From positions 4,911 through 68,910 of the forward strand of contig DCRZ01000006.1 in NCBI GenBank assembly GCA_002325375.1: 64,000 nt of DNA, read 5' to 3'. The notes below the pieces were generated by a model. It searched no databases and had not been told where the DNA came from. It worked only from the letters and a program-made list of their open reading frames with translations. Source of the DNA: Rhodospirillaceae bacterium UBA1479. GTDB taxonomy: Bacteria > Pseudomonadota > Alphaproteobacteria > Rhodospirillales > Casp-alpha2. Positions 8,945-17,183 of the stretch are shown piece after piece. The position numbers and the translations under genes were made by a program. The stretch's first letter is position 1. Each line of letters opens with the position of its first letter.

Positions 8945-9802
8945 ATGCCTGCGCGGATGAATATCATTGTATTTTCTGCGACCCGCCGCCGGCGGTTCCC
9001 GCTGGTCTTGGCGGGGCTTGGCGCGATGCTGTTCGCCGCCGCCGGGGCCGCCGCCGCGGACACCTGCGATCCCTTCCCCAGCGATCCTTACGTCGGTGCC
9101 GTCAGCCATGAACGGGTGATCGATTATGTCGACCGTAAGTTCGCCGGGGACTGGTCGCGCTATATCCAGCTGCAGGCCGACCGCATCCGCCGGATCGATG
9201 CCCTGGCCCGGGCGGGCAAGGCGCTGCCGGTAAGGCACGACGGCGGCCGGGTCGACCTTACGGGAAGCGATCTCAACCACTATATCGCCATGGCGCGCAA
9301 ACGCCTGCGGGTGCTGCGCTGCCTGAGCCGCCGGCCGGAAACAGTCATCGAGGCCTCGGCCGCCAATCTGAACGACTTCGCGACGGCGGCCGGCGGAAGC
9401 CAGGTCGCCGTGGTGCCGAAAGCTGCCGCCGCCGCCAAACCCAAGGTTTCGGAAACGCCGCCGGCGCCGCAGCAGGCCCGCCTGCAACTCCGCAGTCTGG
9501 TCGCCAGCCCGCCGCGGCCGCCCCACGACCTGGTCATCATGACGTCCTGCGACGGGGCCGAGGCACAAATCAAGGTCGCCAACATAGGGGCGTCCTTCCC
9601 GGCACCCGGCAACATCACCGTGTTTCGCCTGGATGCGGACAACCAGGTGGTGAAGACCCGGCGTGTGCAGCTCGGCACCAAACAGGTTTCATCCTTTACG
9701 GTCAAGGGACAGCCTGGCGTAACCGGACGCTACGGCGTGTTCGTCGACCCCTCCTGGTATTTCCGCGGCCGAACGGTCGATGCTGCCCTGACCTGCGGCT
9801 GA
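8945..9802 (+). CDS. Predicted secreted protein of unknown function
   Basis: 285 aa, family not recognised. The N-terminus is basic (ATRRRR) followed by a hydrophobic Leu/Ala stretch and AAAADTC, a typical Sec signal peptide. The mature part has a helical region of about 110 residues, an Ala/Pro/Lys-rich linker near 155-180, and a C-terminal ~100 residues predicted to be beta-rich (HDLVIMTSCDGAEAQIKVANIG to DPSWYFRGRTVDAALTCG). Four cysteines in the mature part could form disulfides. It may act in the periplasm; no catalytic motif is visible. The second ATG (8957) is an alternative start. Confidence 0.6.
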   Translation: MPARMNIIVFSATRRRRFPLVLAGLGAMLFAAAGAAAADTCDPFPSDPYVGAVSHERVIDYVDRKFAGDWSRYIQLQADRIRRIDALARAGKALPVRHDGGRVDLTGSDLNHYIAMARKRLRVLRCLSRRPETVIEASAANLNDFATAAGGSQVAVVPKAAAAAKPKVSETPPAPQQARLQLRSLVASPPRPPHDLVIMTSCDGAEAQIKVANIGASFPAPGNITVFRLDADNQVVKTRRVQLGTKQVSSFTVKGQPGVTGRYGVFVDPSWYFRGRTVDAALTCG

Positions 9803-9929
9803 GCACCCTGGTCAGCGTCCTGCGGCCAGTCTTCTGCGTATGGTGCTGGGAATTTCCTTGCCATTACCGCCCCTGATCGCGTTGAAATGTCCCCCGAATG
9901 ACGCGACGCATGGCTGGGAGGCAAGGTCG

Positions 9930-11897
9930 GTGACGATTGAGGTTGAATGGCGTGACTACGACGTGATCGTGGTCGGTTCGGGCGGCGCCGGCAGTGCCGC
10001 CGCCGACGCGGCGGCGGCCGAGGGCGCCCGGGTGCTGGTCGTGTCCAAGGATCCCATCGCCTGTTCCGACACCAAAATTTCCGAAGGCAACGCGACCGTG
10101 CGCGGCACGGTCAGCGACGCGGACACGGAACAGGAACTATCCGACAACCTGCGCGTTTCCGGCGCGGACCTGCCGCTGCCGGCCCTGACCGCTGCCTATG
10201 CCAAGGACAGCCGTCCCGCTTATGACTGGTACCGGGCCCACGGCCTGCGGCCCAAGATCAACCGGGACCGCCAGGGCCCCTTTGCCCGGCCCCTGGCCAA
10301 GGGCGGGCATACGGTGGCGCGTTCGGTCGGGCATAAGAATGCCGGGGTCGCCTTCAGCCATGCCGCCTGGGACGCGGTGGTCGAGGGGGCGCAGATCGAC
10401 TACCTGGAAGATGCCTGGTTCCTCGACCTCGCCGTGGCGGGGGCCGAAAACGGCGCCCCGGGGCGTGTCGCGGGCGGCCTTGTCTACCATGCCGCGACGG
10501 GGACGCTGGTCGCCGTGCGGGCGTCCGCCGTGGTGATGGCGTCCGGCGGGCTTAACACCCTCTACTTTCCCAAGACCGACACCATGCGCGGCAATACGGG
10601 CGACGGCTATGCCGCCGCCGCCCGCGCCGGGGCCGACCTGGTCGACATGGAACAGGTGCAGTTCCTGCCGTTCTGCCTGACCGCCCCCGCGTCCTACGAA
10701 GGGTTGCTGGTCGGCGAGCCGTCGACGGCCAGTTTCCTCGGCGTGCTGCGCGACCGCCACGGCAAGGTCATCCTGGACGGCGTTTACCTGCGCACCCGCG
10801 CCGAATGTTCCGCCGCCATCATGCGCGCCGTCGCCGACGGCCGCGGCACGGACGGCGGCGGCGCTTATCTGGACCTCACGGCGAACGCCCGCCTGCCCCG
10901 TTCCGGCAAGGGCTTCATGCGCTATCTGCAAACGTCCATGCCCTCGGCCTACCGCACGGCCCGCCAGGCCCTCAGCAAGCCGGCGGTGCGTTGCGAAGAA
11001 TCCTGGGAAGTCCGCCCCGCCGCCCATTACACCATGGGCGGCATCCGGGTCGACGCCACCGGGGCGTCGGTCGGCGGCCCGGGCGACGGTACGGCTGCTG
11101 CCGGGCTGTCCGGGTTGTTCGCCGCCGGTCAGGCCATGGGCGGGGTGTTCGGCGCCAACCGCCTGGGCTCCACCGCGCTTACGGAAAACGTCGTGTTCGG
11201 CCTGCGGGCCGGGCGCGGTGCGGCGGATCACGCGCGGGCCCATCCCCACTCCGCCGGCGACGACGCCTTCCACCCGCTGATCGCCGCCGCCACGGCCCAG
11301 TTCGGGCATGGCGGCGATCAGGCCCCGGCGCTCCTTAAGCTTGAATTACAGCGCGCCGCCTGGGACCACATCGGCCCGGCGCGCACGGCCGACAGCCTGA
11401 ACCGCATGGACGCCGTGATCGACGATCTGGCCGATCGCGCCGGGCGTGCGGCGGTGCCCGATTACGCCCTGTGGAATCAGGCCTTCATCGAATGGGTGGA
11501 ATTGCGCAGCCTGCTCGACGTCGCCCGCGCGGTGACGGCCGCCGCCCGCGAACGGGATGCCAGCGTCGGCGGCCATGTGCGCCTGGACCGGCCCCAGGTG
11601 TCGATCCTGGCGCAGCCCTATTCGACCGTGGTGCGCGGTCAGACCGGAAACGGCGGGGTGTTGCGCGTTCAGGCGGTCCGCGCCCGCCGGCCACGCATGC
11701 CGGCAATGCGCCTGCTTGCGATGCGCCTGAAAGACGCCTGGCGCAAGACCCAGGCGAAGGCGCTCTGCCTGCTGCCGCCGGCCCTGCTTGATCCCATCCT
11801 CGACCGCCGTTACCGGGCCATCCTGGGCCCGGGTGACGCCGCCCCGGCTGTCTCGCCCGGTGGTCCCGCCGCCGCCGTCGCCGATGCCGCCGAATAA
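9930..11897 (+). CDS. Fumarate reductase/succinate dehydrogenase-type flavoprotein
   Basis: 655-aa FAD enzyme of the SdhA/FrdA/NadB superfamily. The FAD fold starts at VIVVGSGGAGSAAADAAAAEGARV; the family motifs KISEGNATVRG, HYTMGGIRVDATG and LFAAGQAMGGVFGANRLGSTALTENVVFG are all present. It would pass electrons to or from a dicarboxylate-like substrate. I start it at the GTG at 9930, which has GGGAGG 8 bases upstream, because the residues before it are not family-like. The iron-sulfur partner begins 13 bases after the stop. No membrane-anchor gene is adjacent, unlike sdhCDAB. Confidence 0.85.
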   Translation: MTIEVEWRDYDVIVVGSGGAGSAAADAAAAEGARVLVVSKDPIACSDTKISEGNATVRGTVSDADTEQELSDNLRVSGADLPLPALTAAYAKDSRPAYDWYRAHGLRPKINRDRQGPFARPLAKGGHTVARSVGHKNAGVAFSHAAWDAVVEGAQIDYLEDAWFLDLAVAGAENGAPGRVAGGLVYHAATGTLVAVRASAVVMASGGLNTLYFPKTDTMRGNTGDGYAAAARAGADLVDMEQVQFLPFCLTAPASYEGLLVGEPSTASFLGVLRDRHGKVILDGVYLRTRAECSAAIMRAVADGRGTDGGGAYLDLTANARLPRSGKGFMRYLQTSMPSAYRTARQALSKPAVRCEESWEVRPAAHYTMGGIRVDATGASVGGPGDGTAAAGLSGLFAAGQAMGGVFGANRLGSTALTENVVFGLRAGRGAADHARAHPHSAGDDAFHPLIAAATAQFGHGGDQAPALLKLELQRAAWDHIGPARTADSLNRMDAVIDDLADRAGRAAVPDYALWNQAFIEWVELRSLLDVARAVTAAARERDASVGGHVRLDRPQVSILAQPYSTVVRGQTGNGGVLRVQAVRARRPRMPAMRLLAMRLKDAWRKTQAKALCLLPPALLDPILDRRYRAILGPGDAAPAVSPGGPAAAVADAAE

Positions 11898-11910
11898 GAA
11901 AGCCCAGCCC

Positions 11911-12642
11911 ATGAAGATTGATATCGTCACCACCCGCAACGGCGTCCGCGAAACCGTCGCCTATGACTACCGCCCGCGCCAGGACGGCGAACGGCCGATG
12001 ATCCTGGACGTCCTGTTGCAGGCCCAGGCGACGGCCCTGCCGGATCTCGCCTTCCGTTACGGCTGCCGGGCGCGCAACTGCGGGGTCTGTACGGTCGACG
12101 TCAACGGACGGCCGCGCATCGCCTGCCGGGCCCGTGTGCGCGCGGGCGACCGCATCGAGCCCATGGCGACCCTGCCCGTGCTGGCCGATCTGGTGGTGCG
12201 GCGCGACGGCATCGCCCGCCAGTTGCAGGGCCGCACGACGGCGGACCACCGCGACCCGGACCTGAACGAAGAAGCGCCCGAGGCCTATCACGACCTGACC
12301 GCGTGCATCGAATGCTATGCCTGCCTGGACGGCTGTCCCATGCATGCCCGAAATTTCGCGGACGACGCCGCCGATGCGGCCCTGCCCGACGCGGCGACGG
12401 GCTATCGCTGGGGCAATCCCTTTTCGTTGTTGAAGCTGCAGCGCCTGCGTCTGGACCCCTGCGTGACCGAGGACGGGCGGCAGGCGGCGCTGGATGCGGC
12501 GATCGACCTGGGCCTGGACGCCTGCGTCGGCTGCAAGGGCTGCAAATGCGGCGTCGGGATTGATCTCAAGGGCGGGGTCGTCGGCGAACTGTTGGCCGCC
12601 GCCGGGGACAGGCTGTCCGGCGACGGGGCGTCCGCCGACTGA
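11911..12642 (+). CDS. Fumarate reductase-like iron-sulfur subunit
   Basis: 243-aa electron-transfer subunit paired with the flavoprotein upstream. A ferredoxin-like [2Fe-2S] motif has Cys 52, 57, 60 and 72 (CRARNCGVC...C). A [4Fe-4S] motif CIECYACLDGCP has Cys 132, 135, 138 and 142. The third cluster region is odd: Cys 184 is followed by CVGCKGCKCG with Cys 205, 208, 211 and 213, lacking the usual CP ending of SdhB/FrdB. The ATG at 11911 is chosen; ATG 11884 overlaps the flavoprotein stop and is an alternative. The electron donor or acceptor is unknown. Confidence 0.85.
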   Translation: MKIDIVTTRNGVRETVAYDYRPRQDGERPMILDVLLQAQATALPDLAFRYGCRARNCGVCTVDVNGRPRIACRARVRAGDRIEPMATLPVLADLVVRRDGIARQLQGRTTADHRDPDLNEEAPEAYHDLTACIECYACLDGCPMHARNFADDAADAALPDAATGYRWGNPFSLLKLQRLRLDPCVTEDGRQAALDAAIDLGLDACVGCKGCKCGVGIDLKGGVVGELLAAAGDRLSGDGASAD

Positions 12643-12660
12643 CACCCCGCCCCGCGCGGA

Positions 12661-13608
12661 TCAGGCGGCGTCGCGGCAGGCATGGCCGATGCAGGCGACG
12701 TGGCGGTGGTCCGTGCCGCAGCAGCCGCCCAGCACCGTGAAATGTGGAAACGCCGCCCGGAGGGCGCGGTACTGGCCGCCTAGTTCCTGGGGGTCGCCCT
12801 CGTCCAGTTCCACCGAGTTGTCCAGTTCCGCATGGCTTTTGACGGAAGCGTTGGCGCGGATGCCCCGGATGCGGGCAACCCAATCGGCCCCCTGTTCAAG
12901 GGCGTCCTGGAAATGGGTCGGATGGGCGCAGTTGATCATGTAATAGGCGACGGCGCCGCCGGTCGCGTCGTCGACGGCCTTGATGGCGTCGGCCAGGGCC
13001 CGGCCTTCGGGCAGGCAGCCGTCGGTTTCCGTGGTGAAGGAAATGACCACGGGCAAGCCGGCCTTTTCGGCGGCGCGGGCGACGCCCGTCGCCTCGCCCA
13101 CATGGGTGATGGTCATGGCCGTGACCAGGTCGGCCTCGGTTTCGGCGAAGGTTGCGATCTGGGCTGTGTGATAGGCCTCGGCCGCATCGGGGGTCAGCAG
13201 TTCCGCCGGGTTATAGCCGTCGCCGCGCGGGCCGATGTTGCCGCTGATCACCATGGGGCTTTGCGGGGTTTCGTGGCGGGCGCGGATGTCGGCCATCAGG
13301 GCCACGGCGTCGGCGTTGACGCGGGCCAGGTCCGTGCGGCCATAGCCCAGCTTGGCGCCCCAGTCCGCATGGGCCCGCCAGGTCGGCGTTTCCAGGATGA
13401 ACCCGGCCTGCTGGGCCAGGGCGGCCAGGATGAAAGGCGTCATGTAGTTGGTGATCTCGGCCCGGCCGGTGGCGTCGTCGAGCAAGGGGAACGACGCGAA
13501 TTCCGGCAGGTCGATGCCCCGCTGAAAGCAGAGATAGGTTTCCAGCCCGCCGTCGGTGAGGAAGAGCCTGCCGTCCAGCTGCGGCAGTCGGGTGCGGTAT
13601 GTCGCCAT
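12661..13608 (-). CDS. Homocysteine S-methyltransferase family protein
   Basis: 315-aa TIM-barrel zinc enzyme of the MmuM/betaine-homocysteine methyltransferase family, which moves a methyl group from S-methylmethionine, betaine or SAM to homocysteine to form methionine. The zinc-binding cysteines are visible in MINCAHP and in VLGGCCGTD near the C-terminus; the N-terminal LTDGGLETYL is typical. The ATG at 13608 has AGGA about 9 bases upstream. Its methyl donor cannot be read from sequence. It is divergent from the TetR gene, which probably regulates it. Confidence 0.88.
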   Translation of the reverse strand: MATYRTRLPQLDGRLFLTDGGLETYLCFQRGIDLPEFASFPLLDDATGRAEITNYMTPFILAALAQQAGFILETPTWRAHADWGAKLGYGRTDLARVNADAVALMADIRARHETPQSPMVISGNIGPRGDGYNPAELLTPDAAEAYHTAQIATFAETEADLVTAMTITHVGEATGVARAAEKAGLPVVISFTTETDGCLPEGRALADAIKAVDDATGGAVAYYMINCAHPTHFQDALEQGADWVARIRGIRANASVKSHAELDNSVELDEGDPQELGGQYRALRAAFPHFTVLGGCCGTDHRHVACIGHACRDAA

Positions 13609-13671
13609 GGTTTCGGTCCTTTTTAATGATGGGCGGTCGGATTGAATGAAGGACGGCATGGATAACGGCTG

Positions 13672-13723
13672 GCCCCGGCCCGCGACAGGCGACCCGTGGT
13701 CCTGCCGGGGGCTTTTTATTTTT
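13672..13723 (+). terminator. Terminator-like hairpin in mmuM-like/tetR intergenic region
   Basis: On the plus strand GCCCCGG ... CAGG and CCTG ... CCGGGGGC (one bulge) can form a strong stem, followed directly by TTTTTATTTTT. It would stop plus-strand transcription arriving antisense to the methyltransferase before the TetR gene. In the methyltransferase mRNA the same DNA forms a structured leader. Confidence 0.4.
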
Positions 13724-13765
13724 GTCTTTAATATCAGTTGGGTGAGCGTGATTTCTGATGGGCCG

Positions 13766-13781
13766 TGACAAGCCCTTGTCA
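13766..13781. promoter_or_regulatory. Inverted repeat overlapping tetR -35 region
   Basis: TGACAAGCCCTTGTCA has 6-bp perfect arms around a 4-base centre. The right arm TTGTCA is a plausible -35 element for the TetR gene. It lies 15 bases upstream of the second dyad at 13797, so it may be an additional operator half or another regulator's site. Confidence 0.4.
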
Positions 13782-13796
13782 ATCATCACGAAAAAA

Positions 13797-13813
13797 CTGT
13801 ACCTACGGTACAG
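13797..13813. promoter_or_regulatory. Candidate TetR operator
   Basis: CTGTACCTACGGTACAG is a 17-bp perfect dyad with 7-bp arms and a 3-base centre, 18 bases before the TetR start and just upstream of its ribosome site. This is the expected size and position for autoregulation by a TetR dimer and covers the region where a -10 element would fall. Confidence 0.65.
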
Positions 13814-13831
13814 CTTCGGAGGGTATGGCGG

Positions 13832-14467
13832 ATGGTCTCAGGCATGAACGCGCCCGCATCACGCAAAGGTGCGGCGACGCGGGATCAGATTCTCGACGCC
13901 GCGGAAACGGCGGTTCTGGCAAAGGGCTTCGCCGGCACGTCGATCGACGAGCTGATCGCCGCCGTCGGCATCACCAAAAGCGGGTTCTTCTATCATTTCA
14001 AGGACAAGGGCGCGTTGGCCAAGGCGTTGCTTGAGCGCTACATCGCGCGCGAGGACGCCCTGTTCGACGATCTGTTCAGCCGCGCGGACGAATTGAACGA
14101 GGACCCCCTGCACGGCTTCCTGGTCGGCCTCAAGATGCTGTCGGAACTGTTGGCGGATCTGCCCACCGGGCACCCCGGCTGTCTGATCGCCGCCTATTGC
14201 TACCAGGACCGCCTGTTCGACCGGGAGGTGCGCGCGCTCAACACCCGGGCGACCTTGGGTTGGCGCCGGCGGTTCCGTGATCGGCTCGACCGGATCGCCG
14301 CGCGCTATCCGCTGCGCGCCGATGTGGACCTGGACGACGTGGCCGACATGCTGTTGGTGGTCGCCGACGGCGGCATCATCCTGTCGAAGGCGGTCGGCGA
14401 GACGTCGCTCCTGCCCCGCCAGATCCTGTTGTACCGGGATTACCTGCGCCACCTGTTCCAGGCGTAA
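13832..14467 (+). CDS. TetR/AcrR-family transcriptional regulator
   Basis: 211-aa one-component repressor. The N-terminal helix-turn-helix is typical (ATRDQILDAAETAVLAKGFAGTSIDELIAAVGITKSGFFYHFKDKGALAKALL); the C-terminal ~140 residues would bind an unknown ligand. GGAGGG lies 8 bases before the ATG. It is divergent from the homocysteine methyltransferase gene, with palindromes between them, so autoregulation and control of that gene are likely. Confidence 0.9.
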   Translation: MVSGMNAPASRKGAATRDQILDAAETAVLAKGFAGTSIDELIAAVGITKSGFFYHFKDKGALAKALLERYIAREDALFDDLFSRADELNEDPLHGFLVGLKMLSELLADLPTGHPGCLIAAYCYQDRLFDREVRALNTRATLGWRRRFRDRLDRIAARYPLRADVDLDDVADMLLVVADGGIILSKAVGETSLLPRQILLYRDYLRHLFQA

Positions 14468-14474
14468 GTCGCCC

Positions 14475-14486
14475 GCCGGCGCCGGC
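14475..14486. repeat. 12-bp GC palindrome between convergent genes
   Basis: GCCGGCGCCGGC is a perfect palindrome in the 21-base gap between the TetR gene and the convergent DUF971 gene. There is no T-run, so it is at most a weak or Rho-assisted termination signal. Confidence 0.25.
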
Positions 14487-14488
14487 GC

Positions 14489-14896
14489 CTAGGGGTCGCG
14501 CTTCAGGCCTTTGGCTTCCAAGGCTTCCAGATACCGGGACCACAGTTCGTCCTGCCGCGTGCCCATGTCGTAGAGGAATTCCCACGAAAAGATGCCGGTA
14601 TCGTGCAGGTCGTCGAATTTCAGGCGCACGGCGTAGTTGCCCACGGGCTCGGCGCCGATAATGTTCACATGGCGGCGGCCGGCGATCACGGTTTTCTGCC
14701 CGGGGCCGTGGCCCTGGACCTCGGCCGAGGGGCTTTCCACGCGCAGCAGTTCCGCCGGGATGCGGAACTTGGCGCCGTCGTCGAAATCGACCTCCAGCAC
14801 CTTGTCGTCCTTCTTGATGCGCAGCTCGACCGGCGTGTGGCGGCTGCCGTGATTGCCGGTGGCGGTCTGCGATTGAAAGGTCTTTCCGGTGGTCAT
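14489..14896 (-). CDS. DUF971 domain protein
   Basis: 135-aa small protein of the DUF971 family (gamma-butyrobetaine hydroxylase N-terminal-like fold), found alone in many proteobacteria and sometimes fused to or near iron-sulfur and hydroxylase proteins. The core includes TPVELRIKKDDKVLEVDFDDG, the strand pair LRVESPSAEVQGH, and the ending YAVRLKFDDLHDTGIFSWEFLYDMG. Its cellular role is unknown. Its ATG overlaps the stop of the Trm112-like gene by four bases, so the two are translationally coupled. Confidence 0.85.
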   Translation of the reverse strand: MTTGKTFQSQTATGNHGSRHTPVELRIKKDDKVLEVDFDDGAKFRIPAELLRVESPSAEVQGHGPGQKTVIAGRRHVNIIGAEPVGNYAVRLKFDDLHDTGIFSWEFLYDMGTRQDELWSRYLEALEAKGLKRDP

Positions 14897-15099
14897 GGCT
14901 GGGTGCTCCCGCCGTCGGCTTTGATCTGGCGCGCCTCGTCCGGCAGCATGATGGGGATGCCGTCCCGGATGGGATAGGCCAGACCCGCCTGGCGGCTGAC
15001 CAGCTCGCCCTTGGCCGCGTCATAATCCAGCGGCCCCTTGGTCACGGGACAGACCAGAATTTCCAGCAGTTTCGGGTCCACTTGGGCGTTGTTCGTCAA
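14893..15099 (-). CDS. Trm112/YcaR-family small protein
   Basis: 68 aa, of the Trm112/YcaR family (DUF343). It has the family pattern LLEILVCPVTKGPLDYD then LAYPIRDGIPIMLPDEAR. Eukaryotic Trm112 activates methyltransferases; the bacterial role is not settled. Only one cysteine remains, so it probably does not bind zinc, as in many bacterial members. It overlaps the DUF971 gene by four bases. Confidence 0.85.
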   Translation of the reverse strand: MTNNAQVDPKLLEILVCPVTKGPLDYDAAKGELVSRQAGLAYPIRDGIPIMLPDEARQIKADGGSTQP

Positions 15100-15148
15100 T
15101 GCCGTCTCCTTGGGTTGTCCCGGCGCTTGCCCCCGGGCGGGCGTTCCG

Positions 15149-15835
15149 TCAGTGGGATGCGGCGCCCGGGTCGGGCGCCATGCCCCGCGCCGACATCTCC
15201 AGTAGGTCGATCAACAGCGCGGCCCGCGCCGTCGGACCGTCGCATTCCAAAAGCGCCTGTTTCTCGCGCAGGTCGAACGGGCAGACCATGGCCAGTGACG
15301 TCACCAGCAGGGTGTCGGGCGCGTCCTCGATGGACGACCAATCGGCATCAAGCCCGCGGGCGTCGAAAAACCCGGCCGCCGCCGCGATCAGACGATCCCG
15401 GTCATAGGCCGGCGCGGCGTTTTCATCCAGGTCGCCCGTGAATTCGCCGAAGTCCGGGCGCACCCGGCGATAGCCATTACGCGGCGTCAGTTCCTCGGCG
15501 ACGCGGAATCGGGTTTGGCCCAGCAGGGTGATCAGAAACCGCCCGTCGCCGGTTTCGGAAAAGCTGACGATGCGCCCCAGGCAGCCCACGGGATAGATCG
15601 CGGCGTCATCGCGCAGGTCCGGGTCGCGGGGGGCCTCGCCCTGAACCGGGGCGGGTTGGATCATGCCGATCACGCGGCCGGCCGCCATGGCGTCCAGGAT
15701 CATGTTCAGATAACGCGGTTCGAAAATGTTCAGCGGCAACTGCCCGCCCGGCAGCAGCAAAGCCCCCGGCAGCGGGAAGATGGGCAGCACGTCCGGCAGC
15801 TTTCCCGTGTCCGGATAATGGGCGCCGTAGGCCAT
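15149..15835 (-). CDS. LON peptidase N-terminal (LAN) domain protein
   Basis: 228-aa protein made of the substrate-binding domain of Lon only, with no ATPase or protease part. The domain starts LPDVLPIFPLPGALLLPGGQLPLNIFEPRYLNM and ends with a helical bundle. Such stand-alone proteins are common in alphaproteobacteria beside a thioredoxin-like gene and Trm112, as here, but their role is unknown. It begins 12 bases after the thioredoxin gene, so they form an operon. Confidence 0.88.
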   Translation of the reverse strand: MAYGAHYPDTGKLPDVLPIFPLPGALLLPGGQLPLNIFEPRYLNMILDAMAAGRVIGMIQPAPVQGEAPRDPDLRDDAAIYPVGCLGRIVSFSETGDGRFLITLLGQTRFRVAEELTPRNGYRRVRPDFGEFTGDLDENAAPAYDRDRLIAAAAGFFDARGLDADWSSIEDAPDTLLVTSLAMVCPFDLREKQALLECDGPTARAALLIDLLEMSARGMAPDPGAASH

Positions 15836-15847
15836 GGCGGGTCCTTT

Positions 15848-16807
15848 TTAAGAGAACAGAACCGACGACAGGCGCCGTCGCCCGGCAACGGTCAGTTCAT
15901 GGGCGCCGCCCAGGGTGTCGAACACCTTGACCAATTGCTTGCGCGCGGCCTCGTCGTTCCACGCCCGGTCGCGGCGGACCAGTTCCAGCAATTCATCGAT
16001 CGCCCCTTCGGCGTCGCTGCGCGCGAACAGCGCCAGCGCCAGGTCGAAGCGCGCCTGATTGTCCTTGGGATTGGCGTCAAGCCGGGCGCGCAGTTCCGCC
16101 GGGTCGCCGGTCTGGCCGATCTCCTTGGCCAGTTCCAGGGCCGAGGCGGCGGCCTCGATATCGGCCTTTACGCGCAGATTGGCCGGCAGGGAGGTCAGGA
16201 TTTCCTCCGCCTCGGCCAGCATGCCGAGGGCGATCTGGGCGCGCAGGACGCCGGACAGGGCGGCCTCGTTGGCCGGGTCCTGGGCCTGGATTTCCTTGAA
16301 GATCTCAAGCGCCAGGTCGTTCTCGCCGGCGGCCAGGGCCGCCTGCCCCTGTTCCAATGCCTGGTCGAGCGGCGCCTTGGCGCCGTCGGTCAGCTTTTCG
16401 ATGAAGGCCTTGACCTGGCTTTCCGGCAGCGCCCCCATGAAGGCGTCGACCGGCTGGCCGTTCTTGAAGGCATAGACCGTGGGCAGGGATTGCACGCGCA
16501 ACTGCTGGCACAGGTCCTGGTTTTCGTCGGCGTTGACCTTGACCAGCTTGATCAGGCCGCCGGCCTGCAGGACCAATTTTTCCAGCACGGGGGTCAGCTG
16601 TTTGCAGGGCCCGCACCAGGAGGCCCAAAAATCGACCAGGACGGGCACGTCTTTGGAGGCCTCGATCACATCCTGCACGAAGGTGCGGATGTCCGAATCC
16701 TTGATCAATGCCCCGTCGGCGCCCGCGGGCGGCGTGGCGCCGCCGGTGGGGGCTTGGCCGTCGGGTTTGGGGGTGGTCGAGCCGTCGGGATTGAGAATGA
16801 AAGCCAT
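15848..16807 (-). CDS. Thioredoxin-like chaperedoxin (CnoX/YbbN type)
   Basis: 319-aa cytoplasmic protein with an N-terminal thioredoxin domain and a C-terminal tetratricopeptide-like helical region. The active site is WASWCGPCK, so both redox cysteines are present (E. coli CnoX has lost this). The cis-proline segment is SLPTVYAFKNGQ. It may protect proteins from oxidative aggregation and hand them to chaperones. The ATG at 16807 (MAFILNPDG) is preferred over an upstream start in a Pro/Gly-rich stretch with no homology. Confidence 0.88.
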   Translation of the reverse strand: MAFILNPDGSTTPKPDGQAPTGGATPPAGADGALIKDSDIRTFVQDVIEASKDVPVLVDFWASWCGPCKQLTPVLEKLVLQAGGLIKLVKVNADENQDLCQQLRVQSLPTVYAFKNGQPVDAFMGALPESQVKAFIEKLTDGAKAPLDQALEQGQAALAAGENDLALEIFKEIQAQDPANEAALSGVLRAQIALGMLAEAEEILTSLPANLRVKADIEAAASALELAKEIGQTGDPAELRARLDANPKDNQARFDLALALFARSDAEGAIDELLELVRRDRAWNDEAARKQLVKVFDTLGGAHELTVAGRRRLSSVLFS

Positions 16808-17007
16808 GCCGAAGTTCCGTCGTGTTGCTGTTAAGGGTGTCCGGCCGCCTGCCGGGGCCGCAATCTGTCCCAAAGATGGCTGTTTGTCCCGCCCGCTGCA
16901 AGGCTTGCGGGCGGATTAGGCGGCCTGATGTGGTTTCCGATGCCGGACGGCCGCGGCCAGGGAGGACCAAGGGGCGGCCCGAACGGACATTAGTTTATTT
17001 TAGGGCC

Positions 17008-17035
17008 TTGCATTCGCCCTGCCTTCCCGTATATA
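17008..17035 (+). promoter_or_regulatory. Sigma-70 promoter of tRNA-Gly
   Basis: TTGCAT and TATATA are separated by 16 bases, which places transcription start near 17042, about 15 bases before the tRNA. It is the only good match in the 250-base gap between the thioredoxin gene and the tRNA. Confidence 0.55.
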
Positions 17036-17057
17036 TCCCTCCCTCGCTTATAGCGAC

Positions 17058-17132
17058 GCGGGCGTAGCTCAGGGGTAGAGCGCAACCTTGCCAAGGTTGA
17101 AGTCGTGAGTTCGAATCTCATCGCCCGCTCCA
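17058..17132 (+). tRNA. tRNA-Gly (anticodon GCC), CCA encoded
   Basis: The cloverleaf is complete: acceptor stem GCGGGCG (17058-17064) pairs with CGCCCGC (17122-17128); the D arm is GCTC...GAGC; the anticodon stem CAACC/GGTTG encloses TTGCCAA with anticodon GCC at 17090-17092; the T arm contains TTCGAAT. The 3' CCA is encoded at 17130-17132. No T-run terminator was seen after it. Confidence 0.97.
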
Positions 17133-17183
17133 ATTTCTCTTCCCATCCCATCGAATACAATCTCGGCCAATGCCGCCGGGGAC

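Noticed and set aside
13609..13796. SAM-II or SAH riboswitch before the methyltransferase
   Set aside because: The position would fit, but I could not match the conserved core of either class; only hairpins and dyads are seen.
17058..17132. tRNA-Gly as an integration site of a mobile island
   Set aside because: No integrase, no repeat of the tRNA 3' end and no phage or transfer gene was found in the window.
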